Source: Meiothermus taiwanensis DSM 14542
GTDB lineage: Bacteria; Deinococcota; Deinococci; Deinococcales; Thermaceae
Direction of reading: 5' to 3'
NCBI GenBank assembly: GCA_000482765.1
Contig: AXWR01000015.1
Location: 1-64,000 of the forward strand
Length of the DNA: 64,000 nt
Position numbers and translations under genes: made by a program. Position 1 is the first letter of the stretch, and every line of letters begins with the position of its first letter. Positions 7,135-16,625 of the stretch are shown here, piece by piece. The notes beneath the pieces were generated by a model that worked only from the letters and a program-made list of their open reading frames with translations, had not been told where the DNA came from and made no database searches.

Positions 7135-7608
7135 TCACTGCCCCAGCCGGCGCAATAGCCGGGGAGCCCAGAACCCCAGCAGCTTCATCTGGCCGGGTTT
7201 GGGCGGGCCTTCTAGCAGGGCCACCCCCCCTTTCTTAAAGGGAAAAGTGTGGCCTTCCCGGCGGGTGGTGAGGAGCCAGGCGCATAGCTCGCCCATCCAG
7301 GGCTCGTGCCCCACCAGGGCCACCGACGACCCCTGCAGGGTCTCGAGGAGGGCCAGGCTGGGCTCGGCGGCCAGGTAGGGGGTCACCTCGGTCTCGCCTT
7401 CCAGCAGCGGCACCAGCAGCTCGGCGGTTTGCACGGCCCGCAGCTTGGGGCTGTGGTAGAGCCGGTCGAGCCGAACCCCCAGGCGCTTGAGCCCCCGAAC
7501 CACCTCGCTAAACTTCTGGATGCCTTCGGGCGAGAGCGGGCGGGCGTCGTCGGACTGGCCCGGGGCGGCCTCGAGCGCGATGGCGTGGCGGATCAGGTAA
7601 AGCTCCAT
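7135..7608 (-). CDS. SixA-like phosphohistidine phosphatase
   Basis: Histidine phosphatase superfamily protein of 157 residues, the length of SixA. It begins MELYLIRHA, the RHA form of the RHG catalytic motif, with the phospho-accepting His. It also has RPLSPEG, the HSPKLRAVQTAE helix and the second catalytic His in LVGHEPW. The ATG at 7608 follows the ppx stop codon by two bases, so translation is probably coupled with ppx. SixA proteins dephosphorylate phosphohistidine; the link to ppx may instead suggest a role in polyphosphate or signalling metabolism, which is inference. An in-frame start at 7629 would overlap ppx and is less likely. Confidence 0.85.
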   Translation of the reverse strand: MELYLIRHAIALEAAPGQSDDARPLSPEGIQKFSEVVRGLKRLGVRLDRLYHSPKLRAVQTAELLVPLLEGETEVTPYLAAEPSLALLETLQGSSVALVGHEPWMGELCAWLLTTRREGHTFPFKKGGVALLEGPPKPGQMKLLGFWAPRLLRRLGQ

Positions 7609-7610
7609 GG

Positions 7611-9176
7611 CTAACCTCGAGGCCTCCATTCTACCAGCAGCTCGAGCCCGAAGGCTTGTCGAAAGAGTTTGGCCTGTTTGCGGGTCTCGGTGAGTTCGAC
7701 CCAGGGCTCTTCCTGGGCCAGCAGGGTTAGGCGCACCTGCTGGCTGCCGATCTCCACCTCCAGGCCCTCCACCCGCCCGACCCGGCTGCGCTCGAGGTAC
7801 TCGCTGATGCGCAGGAGGGTGGCCAGCCGCAGCAAGCGCTTGGTATCGCCATCCTGCAACACCGATTTGTAGGCCCCAGGCCGGGGTTCACCCTTGCGGT
7901 GGTAGCGCACCAGCAGCCCTAGCAAGGCCTGCTCGCGGTGGGTGAGGCCGGGGATGGCCGCGCTCATCACCAGGTACTCGCCGTGCTTGTGGTGGTCGTA
8001 GTAGCCGATGCTCATGCCAATATCGTGCAGCAGGGCGGCCTCGTCCAGGAGCTGCTCCTCGGCTTTGCCGTAGCCGTGCAAAGGGGCCAGCAGCCGGAAG
8101 AGCAGGCGGCAGAAGTGGCGCACCCGGGCGGTGTGGTTAAAATCCTGGGGGTAGCGGGCAAACAGGTTGCGCACGTAGAAGCCGCGAACGTCGTTCAGCA
8201 GATGCGGAGCGGGTAGGAACTCCCGGTAGAAGGCCCCCTCCCGCACACCCTGGCCGGAGATCCACAGGCCCTCCAGACCGGCCTCGCGCAGCACCGTGCG
8301 GTAGACCAGGGCCCCGGCCACAATCACATCGGCGCGGTCGGACTGGAGGCCCTCGAGCTGCCGCCGCTGCTCGGTGGTACGCTGGGCCAGAATACCCACG
8401 GTCTCCTCGAGCGCTTCACGGGATAGAAAGTAGCCGTGTACTAAGTCGAGCGGGTAGTCTTCCCGCCGCTGGGCCAGCTTGGCCAGGTTGCGCACGGTGC
8501 CGCCCATCGCTACCAGCGGTAGGGGGTTCTGACGCACCTGGGCCAGCACCTCCTTCATCTCTTTGCGTACAAAACGCTCGAGGTCTTCTATCTCCCCCTT
8601 CTTGGGCGGGTTCGACCCCAGAAACATCTCGGTCAGGCGCACCGCGCCCAGCGGATAAGCCCGTCCTTCGCGGTAGGCCCGGCCTTTCATAAGCGAAAGT
8701 TGGGCGCTGCCCCCGCCCAGATCCATTACCCAGGCCTCCTGGAAGTTGAAGGAGTTGGCCACCGCCAGTACCCCGTAGCGGGCCTCGTCCTCGCCGGAAA
8801 GCACCTGCACCTGGAGCCCCAACTTGCGCACCTCGCGCAGAAACTCCGGGCCGTTTTCCGCGTCGCGGCTGGCGCTGGTGGCAATCACCCGCAGCTCATC
8901 GAGGTCGGTGGCCTGGGCAAAGTCGGCGTAGAGCTTGAGGGCCGACAAAGCCCGCTGCATTCCGCTCTCGCTCAGGCGGCCCTGGGTGGCCAGCCCCTCG
9001 CCCAGCCGGACGCTCTCGCGGATCTCGTCTATTAGCCGAAAGTGCCTACCCGGCTCGTAGGCATACACCACCAGCCGCGCGGTTCCCGATCCCAGGTCTA
9101 CAATGCCCAGACGTTGCACCGCCCCATGGTAGAGGCTAAGCGTTATCGGCTCAAGTTCTGTCAAGGGCGGGGCCAT
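7611..9176 (-). CDS. ppx: Exopolyphosphatase, Ppx/GppA family, with HD-type C-terminal domain
   Basis: Hydrolyses terminal phosphate from polyphosphate and/or pppGpp. The ASKHA-fold phosphatase domain (about residues 15-290) shows GIVDLGSGTARLVVY at the first phosphate loop, GEDEARYG, the second loop VMDLGGGSAQLSL and MGGTVRNLAKL. The C-terminal part (about 300-510) contains LHDIGMSIGYYDHHKHG, an HD-type helical domain as in long bacterial Ppx proteins. ATG 9176 (MAPPLTELEP) is chosen over a longer frame starting at 9266. It forms a two-gene unit with the SixA-like gene and is divergent from ppk 182 bases away, so polyphosphate synthesis and breakdown are encoded back to back. Confidence 0.93.
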   Translation of the reverse strand: MAPPLTELEPITLSLYHGAVQRLGIVDLGSGTARLVVYAYEPGRHFRLIDEIRESVRLGEGLATQGRLSESGMQRALSALKLYADFAQATDLDELRVIATSASRDAENGPEFLREVRKLGLQVQVLSGEDEARYGVLAVANSFNFQEAWVMDLGGGSAQLSLMKGRAYREGRAYPLGAVRLTEMFLGSNPPKKGEIEDLERFVRKEMKEVLAQVRQNPLPLVAMGGTVRNLAKLAQRREDYPLDLVHGYFLSREALEETVGILAQRTTEQRRQLEGLQSDRADVIVAGALVYRTVLREAGLEGLWISGQGVREGAFYREFLPAPHLLNDVRGFYVRNLFARYPQDFNHTARVRHFCRLLFRLLAPLHGYGKAEEQLLDEAALLHDIGMSIGYYDHHKHGEYLVMSAAIPGLTHREQALLGLLVRYHRKGEPRPGAYKSVLQDGDTKRLLRLATLLRISEYLERSRVGRVEGLEVEIGSQQVRLTLLAQEEPWVELTETRKQAKLFRQAFGLELLVEWRPRG

Positions 9177-9358
9177 GTACGCAGTGTTATGCGGCCAGGT
9201 CAAGAAGGCGTCAGATAGGGCCAGGGAATCCCTTGCCCACGGCTTTGCACGAAGTTGGCCCCTCAACTCCAGTTGCGCGAGCCTGGGTCATCCGATTCCA
9301 CGCTTCCTTTTGATCTCCCTTACCTTTTTCTTCCGCCGAAGGATAAACTCAGGCCAGG

Positions 9359-11314
9359 GTGAAAAAAACTAAGAGCAAAAAGAAAGCCTTATCCTTCCCT
9401 GACAAAGCCCCCCAAGACTTGAACGGGATGTCTAAACCGCAAAGCCCCCGCTATGTAGCCGCCCAGGTCAGCCAGGAGGCGAGCTGGCTTTCCTTCAACC
9501 GCCGGGTGTTGGAGCAGACCCGGCGGCCCGACTTTCCCCTGCTGGAGCGGCTGCGTTTTCTGGGGATATGGGCCTCGAACCTCGACGAGTTTTTCTCCGC
9601 CCGGATTTCACGGGCTTTTGCCGAGGAGCGGGGTAGCAGCAGCTATCAGTCCCTGATGGCGGAGGCCCGGGATCAGACCGAGGAAGCCAGCCGGCTCTAT
9701 CTGGAGTTTCTCAAGGAGCTGGAAGGCCATGGTATCCACATCCTCGAGCCCTCCCAGCTCACCAAGGCCGAAAAGCAGTATTTCGGGGCCTACTTAGCCG
9801 AGGAGGTGGCCCCCCTGACCGACCTGATCCGGCCCGAGGCCATCCCCGAGCTGGCCAGCCAGGCCCTGTACTTTGCCTCGGGAGAGGGTTTGCTCCAGCA
9901 CCTGATCCGGCTGCCCGAGAGTGTGCCCCGGCTGCTGGAGGTGCCCGGGCGCGAGGGGGGCTTCGTGCGCCTGGGTGCGCTGGTGCGTATGCGCAGCGAC
10001 CTGTTTCTGCCCGCCAACCAAAAGCTGCCGCTCTATGAGTTTCGCCTGATCCGGCTGGCCCAGCTGGCCCGTTCCCGCGCCGACTGGGACGAACTGCCCG
10101 AGGCCCTCGAGGCCCGTCTGGACGGGCAGGTGAGCCACCTCGAGCTCGAGGAGGACTTCCCCCCCTTATGGGCCGAGACCCTCCGGGTGGCCCTGGAACT
10201 TGAGCCCTGGGAGGTCTTCCGCATCGCCCCGCCCCTCGACCTGAGCTTTGTGAGCACCATCGTTGCGCGAGGCCCGGCCAGCGAGAAGTTCAAACCCATC
10301 ACCATCGAAAAACCCAAAGGCTTTGCCAGGGATCCCTTCGCTTACCTGAACCGCCGCGACCTGCTGCTGTATCACCCCTTCGAGGACTACGGCGCGGTAG
10401 AGGCCTTTGCGCAGATGGCTGCCCAGGATCCCAAGGTGGAGGCCGTGCGGGCCACCCTGTACCGCATTGGCGAGGAGAACGGCATCGCCCAGTCGCTCAT
10501 CCAGGCGGCCAGGGCCGGAAAGGATGTGGCGGTGCTCCTGGAGGGCCGGGCCCGCTTCGACGAGCTGGCCAACCTCGAGTGGAGCCTGCGCTTTGCCGGG
10601 GCGGGGGTACGGGTGCTGCCCCTGCCCAGCAAAAAGGTGCATGCCAAAGCCCTCTACGTGCGCCGGGCCGGACAGGCCTATGTGCACCTGGGCACCGGCA
10701 ACTACAACCCCATCAACGGGCGGCTCTACACCGACCTTTCGCTCTTTACCGCCCACCCCGAGCTAACCGCGGACGTGTGGGCTTTTTTCTCGGCCCTCGA
10801 GCAGCGGCAGGCCCCGGCGCTGTCTACCTTGCGCACAGGCTCCAGCATCCGCGACCTGCTCATAGAAAGCATCCAGGCCGAGGCCCACAAGAAGGGCGAG
10901 ATCATCCTGAAGTTCAACCACCTCACCGACCCCCCCATCTTGCAGGCCCTCGAGGAGGCGCTGAACCGTGGGGCAAAGGTGCATCTGATTGTCCGCAGCA
11001 CCCTCACCGCCCTCTGGGAAGGGCTGGAGGTCAAGAGCCTGGTGGGCCGCTTCCTGGAGCACGCCCGCGTGGCCGCCTTCAAGAACAAGGGCAAGTGGCG
11101 GGTTTGGGCTGGCAGCGCCGACGCCATGCCGCGCAACCTCGACCGCCGCTATGAGCTGTTTTTCCCCATCCTGGATGCCCGCGCCAAGCGCAAGGTGCTG
11201 GAGATTCTGCAAGCCCAGATTCTGGACGACCGCAACAGCTATATCCTTACCCCCGGCGCTCAGGAGCGGCGCTGGGGGGGTAAGCGGGACGGGCAGCGGC
11301 TGGGCAAGCCGTAA
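9359..11314 (+). CDS. ppk: Polyphosphate kinase 1
   Basis: Reversible transfer of the ATP gamma-phosphate to polyphosphate. At 651 residues with the N-terminal WLSFNRRVLEQ and LDEFFSARIS blocks, it follows the PPK1 architecture: N domain, head domain, and two PLD-like catalytic domains. The first catalytic domain contains RFDELANLEWS and the phospho-accepting His in KVHAKAL (around residue 427), then HLGTGNYNPINGRLYTDLSLF. The second contains RNLDRRYELFFPI. The start is GTG 9359, giving a very Lys-rich tail; ATG 9428 (MSKPQSPRY) is a plausible alternative. It ends nine bases from the convergent ABC ATPase gene. Confidence 0.95.
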   Translation: MKKTKSKKKALSFPDKAPQDLNGMSKPQSPRYVAAQVSQEASWLSFNRRVLEQTRRPDFPLLERLRFLGIWASNLDEFFSARISRAFAEERGSSSYQSLMAEARDQTEEASRLYLEFLKELEGHGIHILEPSQLTKAEKQYFGAYLAEEVAPLTDLIRPEAIPELASQALYFASGEGLLQHLIRLPESVPRLLEVPGREGGFVRLGALVRMRSDLFLPANQKLPLYEFRLIRLAQLARSRADWDELPEALEARLDGQVSHLELEEDFPPLWAETLRVALELEPWEVFRIAPPLDLSFVSTIVARGPASEKFKPITIEKPKGFARDPFAYLNRRDLLLYHPFEDYGAVEAFAQMAAQDPKVEAVRATLYRIGEENGIAQSLIQAARAGKDVAVLLEGRARFDELANLEWSLRFAGAGVRVLPLPSKKVHAKALYVRRAGQAYVHLGTGNYNPINGRLYTDLSLFTAHPELTADVWAFFSALEQRQAPALSTLRTGSSIRDLLIESIQAEAHKKGEIILKFNHLTDPPILQALEEALNRGAKVHLIVRSTLTALWEGLEVKSLVGRFLEHARVAAFKNKGKWRVWAGSADAMPRNLDRRYELFFPILDARAKRKVLEILQAQILDDRNSYILTPGAQERRWGGKRDGQRLGKP

Positions 11315-11323
11315 TGAACCGAT

Positions 11324-12301
11324 CTAGCAGTTGGCCTCGAATACCCTGAGCCTGCCCGCAGGTGATAGCCGAACCTCTTCCCCCGGCTCGGCCTGCAGTT
11401 TCACCACCGCTTCCCCTATGCCCAGGTTCACCCGGCACAGCCGCTCACCCCGGCCGCCATACACCGCCAGCACCCGAGCCTCCAGCCCTTCCGGCCCTGG
11501 CCGCAAGTCTTCGTAGCGGAAAGCTAGCAGGCCTGGCCCGCTTTGCAGTCCCTCCACCTCCCAGGCCAGGCCGTTGAGTCGAACCCAACCGTTTTGCACC
11601 TGTACCGGCAGCAGGTTCAAGCGCCCAAAGGCCCGGGCCGCCGAGAGGGTCTGGGGTTGGGCGTACACCTGGGTGGGGGTATCCACCTGCACGATACGCC
11701 CCCCCTCCATCACCGCCACCCGGTCGGCCACCGCGAGGGCCTCGTCGGGGTCGTGGGTGACGTGCAGGGCGCTCACATGCTCGGCCCGCAGCAGCGCGGC
11801 CACCTCGAGCCGCAACTCCTCGCGCAGTACCGGGTCGAGGGCCGAGTAGGGCTCGTCTAAAAGCAAGAGCCGCGGCTTGGCGGCCAAGGCCCGCGCCAGG
11901 GCCACCCGCTGCTTCTGTCCGCCGGAAAGCTGGTGCGGCTTGCGGGCCTCCAGCCCGGCCAGACCCACCCGGCCCAGCAGTTGGTGGGCGGCCTCGCGGT
12001 CGGGCTTTTTCATCACCAGGAGCAGGTGTTCCAGCGCGCTCAGGTGCGGCCACAAGGCGTGATCCTGAAACACATAGGCCAGGCCGCGCTGCTCCGGGGG
12101 CTGGTGGGTTACCTCGTCCGGGCCCAGAAAGATGCGGCCGGTGTCGGGCTTCAATAGCCCCGCCACCAGGTTCAGCAGGGTGGTCTTGCCTGAGCCGGAA
12201 GCCCCCAGCACCGCCATGATCTCGCCAGGGGCGAGCTCGAGGCTGACCCCGAACACCCCCGCCTTGCCGAAGTTCTTGGATACCTCTTCTAGTCGCAGCA
12301 T
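11324..12301 (-). CDS. ABC transporter ATPase, Fe(III)/FbpC type
   Basis: The 325-residue ATPase has Walker [10 protein letters not shown] (about residue 34), Q-loop FQDHALW, signature [15 protein letters not shown], Walker [13 protein letters not shown] and switch His in HVTHDPDEA. The C-terminal extension after about residue 235 is a TOBE-like regulatory domain with [13 protein letters not shown], as in the FbpC/PotA/CysA group. It is the last gene of the operon binding protein - permease - ATPase, 31 bases after the permease. Together these proteins would import ferric iron or a similar ligand, powered by ATP at the inner face of the membrane. Confidence 0.9.
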   Translation of the reverse strand: MLRLEEVSKNFGKAGVFGVSLELAPGEIMAVLGASGSGKTTLLNLVAGLLKPDTGRIFLGPDEVTHQPPEQRGLAYVFQDHALWPHLSALEHLLLVMKKPDREAAHQLLGRVGLAGLEARKPHQLSGGQKQRVALARALAAKPRLLLLDEPYSALDPVLREELRLEVAALLRAEHVSALHVTHDPDEALAVADRVAVMEGGRIVQVDTPTQVYAQPQTLSAARAFGRLNLLPVQVQNGWVRLNGLAWEVEGLQSGPGLLAFRYEDLRPGPEGLEARVLAVYGGRGERLCRVNLGIGEAVVKLQAEPGEEVRLSPAGRLRVFEANC

Positions 12302-12332
12302 AGCATGGGCATGGAGAACATCTGCAGGGGGT

Positions 12333-13814
12333 TTACCCTACCACCCCCCGGCGCGGAACCAACAACAGCAGCAGCGACAGGGCCATCAGCATCAGCCCGA
12401 TGGCGGCGGCCTCGCGGAACAGCCCCCCGTTCAGGGCCGAGAGCACCGCCACCCCCAGGGTCTCGCTGCCGGGTGCATACAGCATGGCCGACAACGTGAG
12501 TTCGGCCAGGCACAGGGGCAGCACCAGGAAGACCCCTGCCGCCAGGTAGGGCCGCAACAGGGGGAAGCCAATCTTCCACCAGGCCCACCCCTGCCGCAGG
12601 CCAAACAGCCTGCCCACCTCCACCAGCCGCTCGATGCCCGCCTCCAGCCCCGCCTCGATGGAGCGCAGCATGAGTGCGGCGAAGTTGAGCAGGTAGGCCA
12701 GCAGCAGAATCCAGGGGGTGGCATACAGCGGGGTGGGGGCCAGCAGCAGGATGAGCCCAATGGCCAGGAGGGTTCCGGGCAGCAGGTAGTGCATATCCAG
12801 CACCTGCCGCAGGCGCTTCATGGCCCCGCGCTGGGGCGCCATCAGCAGCCCCAACAACAGCAACAACCCTGTGGCCAGCAGGGCCAGCAGCAGCGAGTTG
12901 GCCAGCCCCTGCCGCACCAGGGGCAGCTCCCAGGCCGCCCAAAAGGCGGGCTGAAAAGCCCCCGTAAAGGTGTTGAACAAAGCCCGGCGCAGCAGGCCCA
13001 CCAGCGGGAAGAGCACCGCCACCAGCGCAAACAGCCCAAAGCCCATCCGGGCCACCCATACCAACCTAGGGCGCAGCAGCCGGGGGGAGGGCTCGCCGCT
13101 GGGCTGGCTCGAGAGCAGCAGGGCCGGAACCGCCAGCAGCCCCAGTAGCAGCCCGATGGCCGCCGCCTCGCCCAGGGGGTCGGGGCTGGCGGGGGAGAAG
13201 AGCCGCGCATAGGCCAGGGTGGGCAGCGTGTAGACCTGCGCCGGCAGCCCCAGCACCGCCGGAACCCCAAAGTTGCCCAGCAGGGTCAGGTACAAAGCCC
13301 CGAAGGCGGCGATCAGGGCCGGGAACAGGGGGGGCAGCAGGGCCCGCACCCGCCGCCAGCCCGTCACACCATGCACCTCGCACGCTACCAGCAGCGGGGC
13401 CAGCTTCGATTCCAGGGCCGGGCGCAGCAGCAGGTAGGCCACCGGGGCGTAGTGGGCCGTCCAGGCCAGCAGGATGCCCCCCACCCCGTAGGGTTGCAGA
13501 CCCACCAGTTGCAAAGCGTACAAAAAACCCAGCGCTCCCACGAAGGGCGGCACCAGATAGGCGGGCAGCAGCAACGCGTCCCAGCCGGGGTGCAGCCGTG
13601 CCCGGAAGGCCAGCCAGGCCAGCCCGCCCCCCACCCCTAAACAAAGCGAACTTCCCAGCAAGGCCAGCAGCAACGAGACCCCGGCCACATCGAGCACCCT
13701 GGGCAGAATGGCCACATCCCCCAACCCCCGCCAGGCCAATACCAGCAGGGGCAGCGCCACCCCCAAGGATAGGAGCAGCCAGAATGTGGCAGTGGTAAGA
13801 CGATGGGGGCTCAT
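12333..13814 (-). CDS. ABC transporter permease, FbpB-like (fused two-half permease)
   Basis: The 493-residue protein has about 12 membrane segments and two copies of the permease coupling region, one near GVTGWRRVRALLPPLFPAL (about residue 150-170) and the other in LFGLRQGWAWWKIGFPLL (about 405-425). Both are of the EAA type with the conserved G followed by x-LP or FP. This double-length form is typical of iron(III) and thiamine importers (FbpB, ThiP), where one polypeptide replaces a permease dimer. It lies between the binding protein gene (186 bases upstream) and the ATPase gene (31 bases downstream). Confidence 0.9.
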   Translation of the reverse strand: MSPHRLTTATFWLLLSLGVALPLLVLAWRGLGDVAILPRVLDVAGVSLLLALLGSSLCLGVGGGLAWLAFRARLHPGWDALLLPAYLVPPFVGALGFLYALQLVGLQPYGVGGILLAWTAHYAPVAYLLLRPALESKLAPLLVACEVHGVTGWRRVRALLPPLFPALIAAFGALYLTLLGNFGVPAVLGLPAQVYTLPTLAYARLFSPASPDPLGEAAAIGLLLGLLAVPALLLSSQPSGEPSPRLLRPRLVWVARMGFGLFALVAVLFPLVGLLRRALFNTFTGAFQPAFWAAWELPLVRQGLANSLLLALLATGLLLLLGLLMAPQRGAMKRLRQVLDMHYLLPGTLLAIGLILLLAPTPLYATPWILLLAYLLNFAALMLRSIEAGLEAGIERLVEVGRLFGLRQGWAWWKIGFPLLRPYLAAGVFLVLPLCLAELTLSAMLYAPGSETLGVAVLSALNGGLFREAAAIGLMLMALSLLLLLVPRRGVVG

Positions 13815-13936
13815 TCGCAGGGTATATTACCGCTCCAGTTGGGGGTTTACAGCCGCTCCCGATATCACCCAGCCCGGTGGCAACCGTACTGTTTTGAGGA
13901 AGGGCGGGCTGCCCGGATCGAAGCCAGTGGATGCGC

Positions 13937-13967
13937 GGCGTTCCCTGAGCGCGTCGAAGGGAACGCC
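13937..13967. repeat. Palindrome between the binding-protein and permease genes
   Basis: A perfect 10-base inverted repeat GGCGTTCCCT (13937-13946) / AGGGAACGCC (13958-13967) encloses GAGCGCGTCGA. The core CCCTGAGCGCGTCGAAGGG resembles a palindromic word that recurs in intergenic regions of many high-GC bacteria. There is no T-tract; it may be an mRNA-stabilising stem giving higher expression of the binding protein than of the permease. Confidence 0.55.
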
Positions 13968-14000
13968 CCAGACCGCAGCCTTACCTTCACAAACCAGCAC

Positions 14001-14963
14001 CTAGCGCAGGTTGAACAGGGTGTTGAACTGGGTCAGCAGGCTTTGCCGGTTGGCCTGAATGAAGTCGGCGGCTGAAGGTATCGAGAGCACCTCACCGCTC
14101 ACCCCAGCGGGGCGGGGGGCCGAGGCGATGACCGGGATGTAGCCTTGCTGGGCAAACAGGGCCTGGGCTTCGGGGGACAACAGGAAGCGCATAAAGCGCT
14201 CGGCTAAGACAGGGTTGCGGCTGCTTGCCATCACCCCGATGGGGGTGGGTACCAGGATGGCCCCGTCGCGGGGGTAGATGACCTTGAGGGGGGCCCCCTG
14301 GCGGATCAGGTCGCGGATGCCAAAGTCGGTGATGATGGCAATTCCATACTGCCCCTCAGCCAGTTTTTGCTGAAGGATGGGGTTGGACTGCTCGACCTTG
14401 AGACCGTTGCGCTGGAGCTGCTCGAAGAAGCTAAAACCAAAACGCTGGCTGAAGGTGCCCAGCGTGGAGAGGGCGGCGCCCGAGAAATTGGGGTTGGGCA
14501 TCCCTATCAGATCGCGGTACTCGGGCTTGAGCAGGTCGCGCCAGGTCTGGGGCTCGGGGAGGTTCCCCAGCTTGCGGGTGTTGATCGCAATGCCGTTGTA
14601 GAGCAGCCGCACTTCGTAGTAGCGCCCGCCCTGGTAGGCGAACTTGACCGGGAAGCCGGGGGTGGTGGCCCGCACCGGACGTAAGCGGTTGGCGGCGGCC
14701 AGCTCGCGGAAAAAGGTCTCGTCGGCCACCCACAGGAGGTCGGCCTGGGGGTTGCCTGCCTCCAGTTCGGCCCGCAGGCGGGTGATCACCTCGCCGGTGC
14801 CGCTGCGGAAGACCTGTACGTTGATGCCCGGATTGGCCCGTTTGAAGAGCTCAATCATGGGGTCGACGTTGGTCAGCACCTCCGAGGTATAGAGGGTAAG
14901 GGTTTGCGGCTGGGCGAAAGCCAGACCACAAGCCAGAAAAGAAGCCAGAATGAGTCGTTGCAT
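14001..14963 (-). CDS. Fe(III)-type ABC transporter substrate-binding protein
   Basis: The 320-residue periplasmic binding protein has a Sec signal peptide (MQRLILASFLACGLAFAQP, cleavage near AFA-QP). The mature part begins TLTLYTSEV and has features of the FbpA/FutA/AfuA group: IELFKRANPGINVQVFRSGTGEVITRL, ADLLWVADE, and the YYEVRLLYNGIAINT block, which carries a Tyr pair of the kind used as iron ligands. A TTGACA -35-like hexamer lies on the minus strand at 15017-15012, but the -10 is weak. Iron is the best guess; other anions or thiamine cannot be excluded. It is the first gene of the importer operon. Confidence 0.88.
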   Translation of the reverse strand: MQRLILASFLACGLAFAQPQTLTLYTSEVLTNVDPMIELFKRANPGINVQVFRSGTGEVITRLRAELEAGNPQADLLWVADETFFRELAAANRLRPVRATTPGFPVKFAYQGGRYYEVRLLYNGIAINTRKLGNLPEPQTWRDLLKPEYRDLIGMPNPNFSGAALSTLGTFSQRFGFSFFEQLQRNGLKVEQSNPILQQKLAEGQYGIAIITDFGIRDLIRQGAPLKVIYPRDGAILVPTPIGVMASSRNPVLAERFMRFLLSPEAQALFAQQGYIPVIASAPRPAGVSGEVLSIPSAADFIQANRQSLLTQFNTLFNLR

Positions 14964-15067
14964 GAAGCCTCCGTAACGGGTTCAACCCTATTGAGATTGT
15001 GCCCTGATTATTGTCAACCCGGTGTCAGGACAAATTTTGTTCCAGGCTGCAAACGGCTCCGGAGGCT

Positions 15068-15802
15068 TCAGGCGGCGCCGGCAATCATCCGGTGATCCTT
15101 GAGGGTGATTCCGCTCAGGCCGTGTTTGGCGCAGAGTTTGTCGAGGTTTTGCTGGCGCTGTTGGACTCGAGCCGCGTACGACATGTTGGCCCCGTGCATG
15201 GCCACGGCCACACCCCGACCCGGCAACTGAACGAGGGGGTAGTCTGCCGAGACCACCCGCAGATACCAGTCCCAGTCCCAGTAGTCCGACATCTCCGGGT
15301 CAAAGAGCCCCAACCGGTCGTGGAAGAAGCGGGGGTAAGCCACCCCGGAGGCCAGCAAGAGGTTGTCCTTCAGAAGTGACGCAGGGCTGGCCTTGAAGTC
15401 GAAGGGGATGCGCTTTAGTTCCAGGCCATCGCGTTCCAAAACCAGGTAGCCGCCCCGGTAGACCAGGCCGGCCTGGCTCTTTAGCGCCCGAACCACCCGG
15501 TGCAGGTGGGTGGGGTCGAGCCACCAGTCGTCGTCGTCCAGCAGGGCGATAATCTCGCCGGAGGCGTGGGCCAGCCCGGTGTTGCGGGCCTCGACCTGGC
15601 CCTGGCCCTGGTTGCGCACCCCTACGATCCGAGGGTCGCGCAGGTTGTGGGCAGCCAGGATACCCGCCCCATCGCCGTCGTCCACCACCACGGCCTCCCA
15701 GTCGGGGTAAAGCTGGAGCTGGAGTGAGCGCAGTGCCCGCAGCAGCAGATGGGGGCGGTTGTAGGTGGGAATGAGCACGCTAACCATGCTTTGCCTCGAC
15801 AT
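15068..15802 (-). CDS. Family 2 glycosyltransferase
   Basis: The GT-A fold glycosyltransferase of about 245 residues begins VSVLIPTYNRPHLLLRAL, with the nucleotide-sugar Asp in VVVDDGDG and the DXD-like LLDDDDWW metal site; later YWDWDWYLRVV lies in the acceptor/catalytic region. There is no membrane segment. Typical roles are surface polysaccharide or glycolipid synthesis, with unknown sugar. ATG 15802 (MSRQSM) is used; ATG 15787 is also possible, and an in-frame start at 15844 is too far upstream of the family start. It is divergent from surE and not obviously part of an operon. Confidence 0.85.
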   Translation of the reverse strand: MSRQSMVSVLIPTYNRPHLLLRALRSLQLQLYPDWEAVVVDDGDGAGILAAHNLRDPRIVGVRNQGQGQVEARNTGLAHASGEIIALLDDDDWWLDPTHLHRVVRALKSQAGLVYRGGYLVLERDGLELKRIPFDFKASPASLLKDNLLLASGVAYPRFFHDRLGLFDPEMSDYWDWDWYLRVVSADYPLVQLPGRGVAVAMHGANMSYAARVQQRQQNLDKLCAKHGLSGITLKDHRMIAGAA

Positions 15803-15888
15803 TAAACCGGCTTTGTCAGGTGTTGTTGGTACGCCCCCTGACATTTACTTGACCGATGCCAACCAAGCTCAGAAGTGCGAGGTAGACG

Positions 15889-16623
15889 ATGCGAATCCTG
15901 GTCACCAACGACGATGGTATCTACAGCCCCGGCCTGCTGGCGCTGGCCGAGGTAGCCGCGGCCTTTGGGGAGGTGCGGGTGGTGGCGCCCGATGTGGAGC
16001 AGTCGGCCATGGGCCAGGCCATTACCATAACCCGACCCCTGCACTACCGTGCCACGCCCATGGGGGGCCTCGAGGCCTACCGGGTCAACGGTACGCCCGC
16101 CGACTGTGTGGTGCTGGGTACGCACCACTGGGACAGGGTGGATCTGGTGCTCTCGGGCATCAACCTGGGTTCCAACCTGGGCCACGAGATCTGGCACTCC
16201 GGTACGGTGGCGGCGGCCAAGCAGGCGGCTTTGCTGGGGATTCCGGCCATTGCCTTCAGCGCCCTCATGAACGGCCGGGAGCCCGAGTTCGATTTGCTAA
16301 AGCCGTGGGTGGGCAGGGTGCTCGAGGCCCTCTTACGCGAGCCCAGGCCCTTCCTGATCAACGTCAACCTGCCGGCCAAACCCAAAGGCATTCTCTGGGC
16401 CCGGCAGTCGGTGCGGCGGTACGAGGGCCGGATTGTGCCCGGCACCGATCCCATGGGCCGGGCACACTTCTGGTTTGTGGCCCACCCCGACCACGAGCCC
16501 GAGGAGGGCACCGACCGCTGGGCGGTGGGCCACAACTTTATCGCGCTAACCCCCCTGCGCCTCGACCTGACCGATGAGGCCCGCCTGGGCCAGGCGTTTC
16601 AGCTGGCAGCCTTGGCCGATTGA
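15889..16623 (+). CDS. surE: 5'/3'-nucleotidase SurE
   Basis: A metal-dependent nucleoside monophosphatase of stationary-phase survival. At 244 residues it is the normal length. It starts [19 protein letters not shown], where NDDG gives the divalent metal ligands and the catalytic centre, followed by [21 protein letters not shown] and the [22 protein letters not shown] block with the second metal-binding Asn. The ATG at 15889 follows GCGAGGT. The stop codon lies two bases from the convergent ychF stop, leaving no space for a separate terminator. Confidence 0.96.
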   Translation: MRILVTNDDGIYSPGLLALAEVAAAFGEVRVVAPDVEQSAMGQAITITRPLHYRATPMGGLEAYRVNGTPADCVVLGTHHWDRVDLVLSGINLGSNLGHEIWHSGTVAAAKQAALLGIPAIAFSALMNGREPEFDLLKPWVGRVLEALLREPRPFLINVNLPAKPKGILWARQSVRRYEGRIVPGTDPMGRAHFWFVAHPDHEPEEGTDRWAVGHNFIALTPLRLDLTDEARLGQAFQLAALAD

Positions 16624-16625
16624 GG

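Noticed and set aside
12132-13148. Long plus-strand frame opposite the ABC permease gene
   Set aside because: The translation is an extreme Gln/Pro/His-rich string typical of the antisense of a Leu-rich membrane protein; the permease on the other strand is clearly real.
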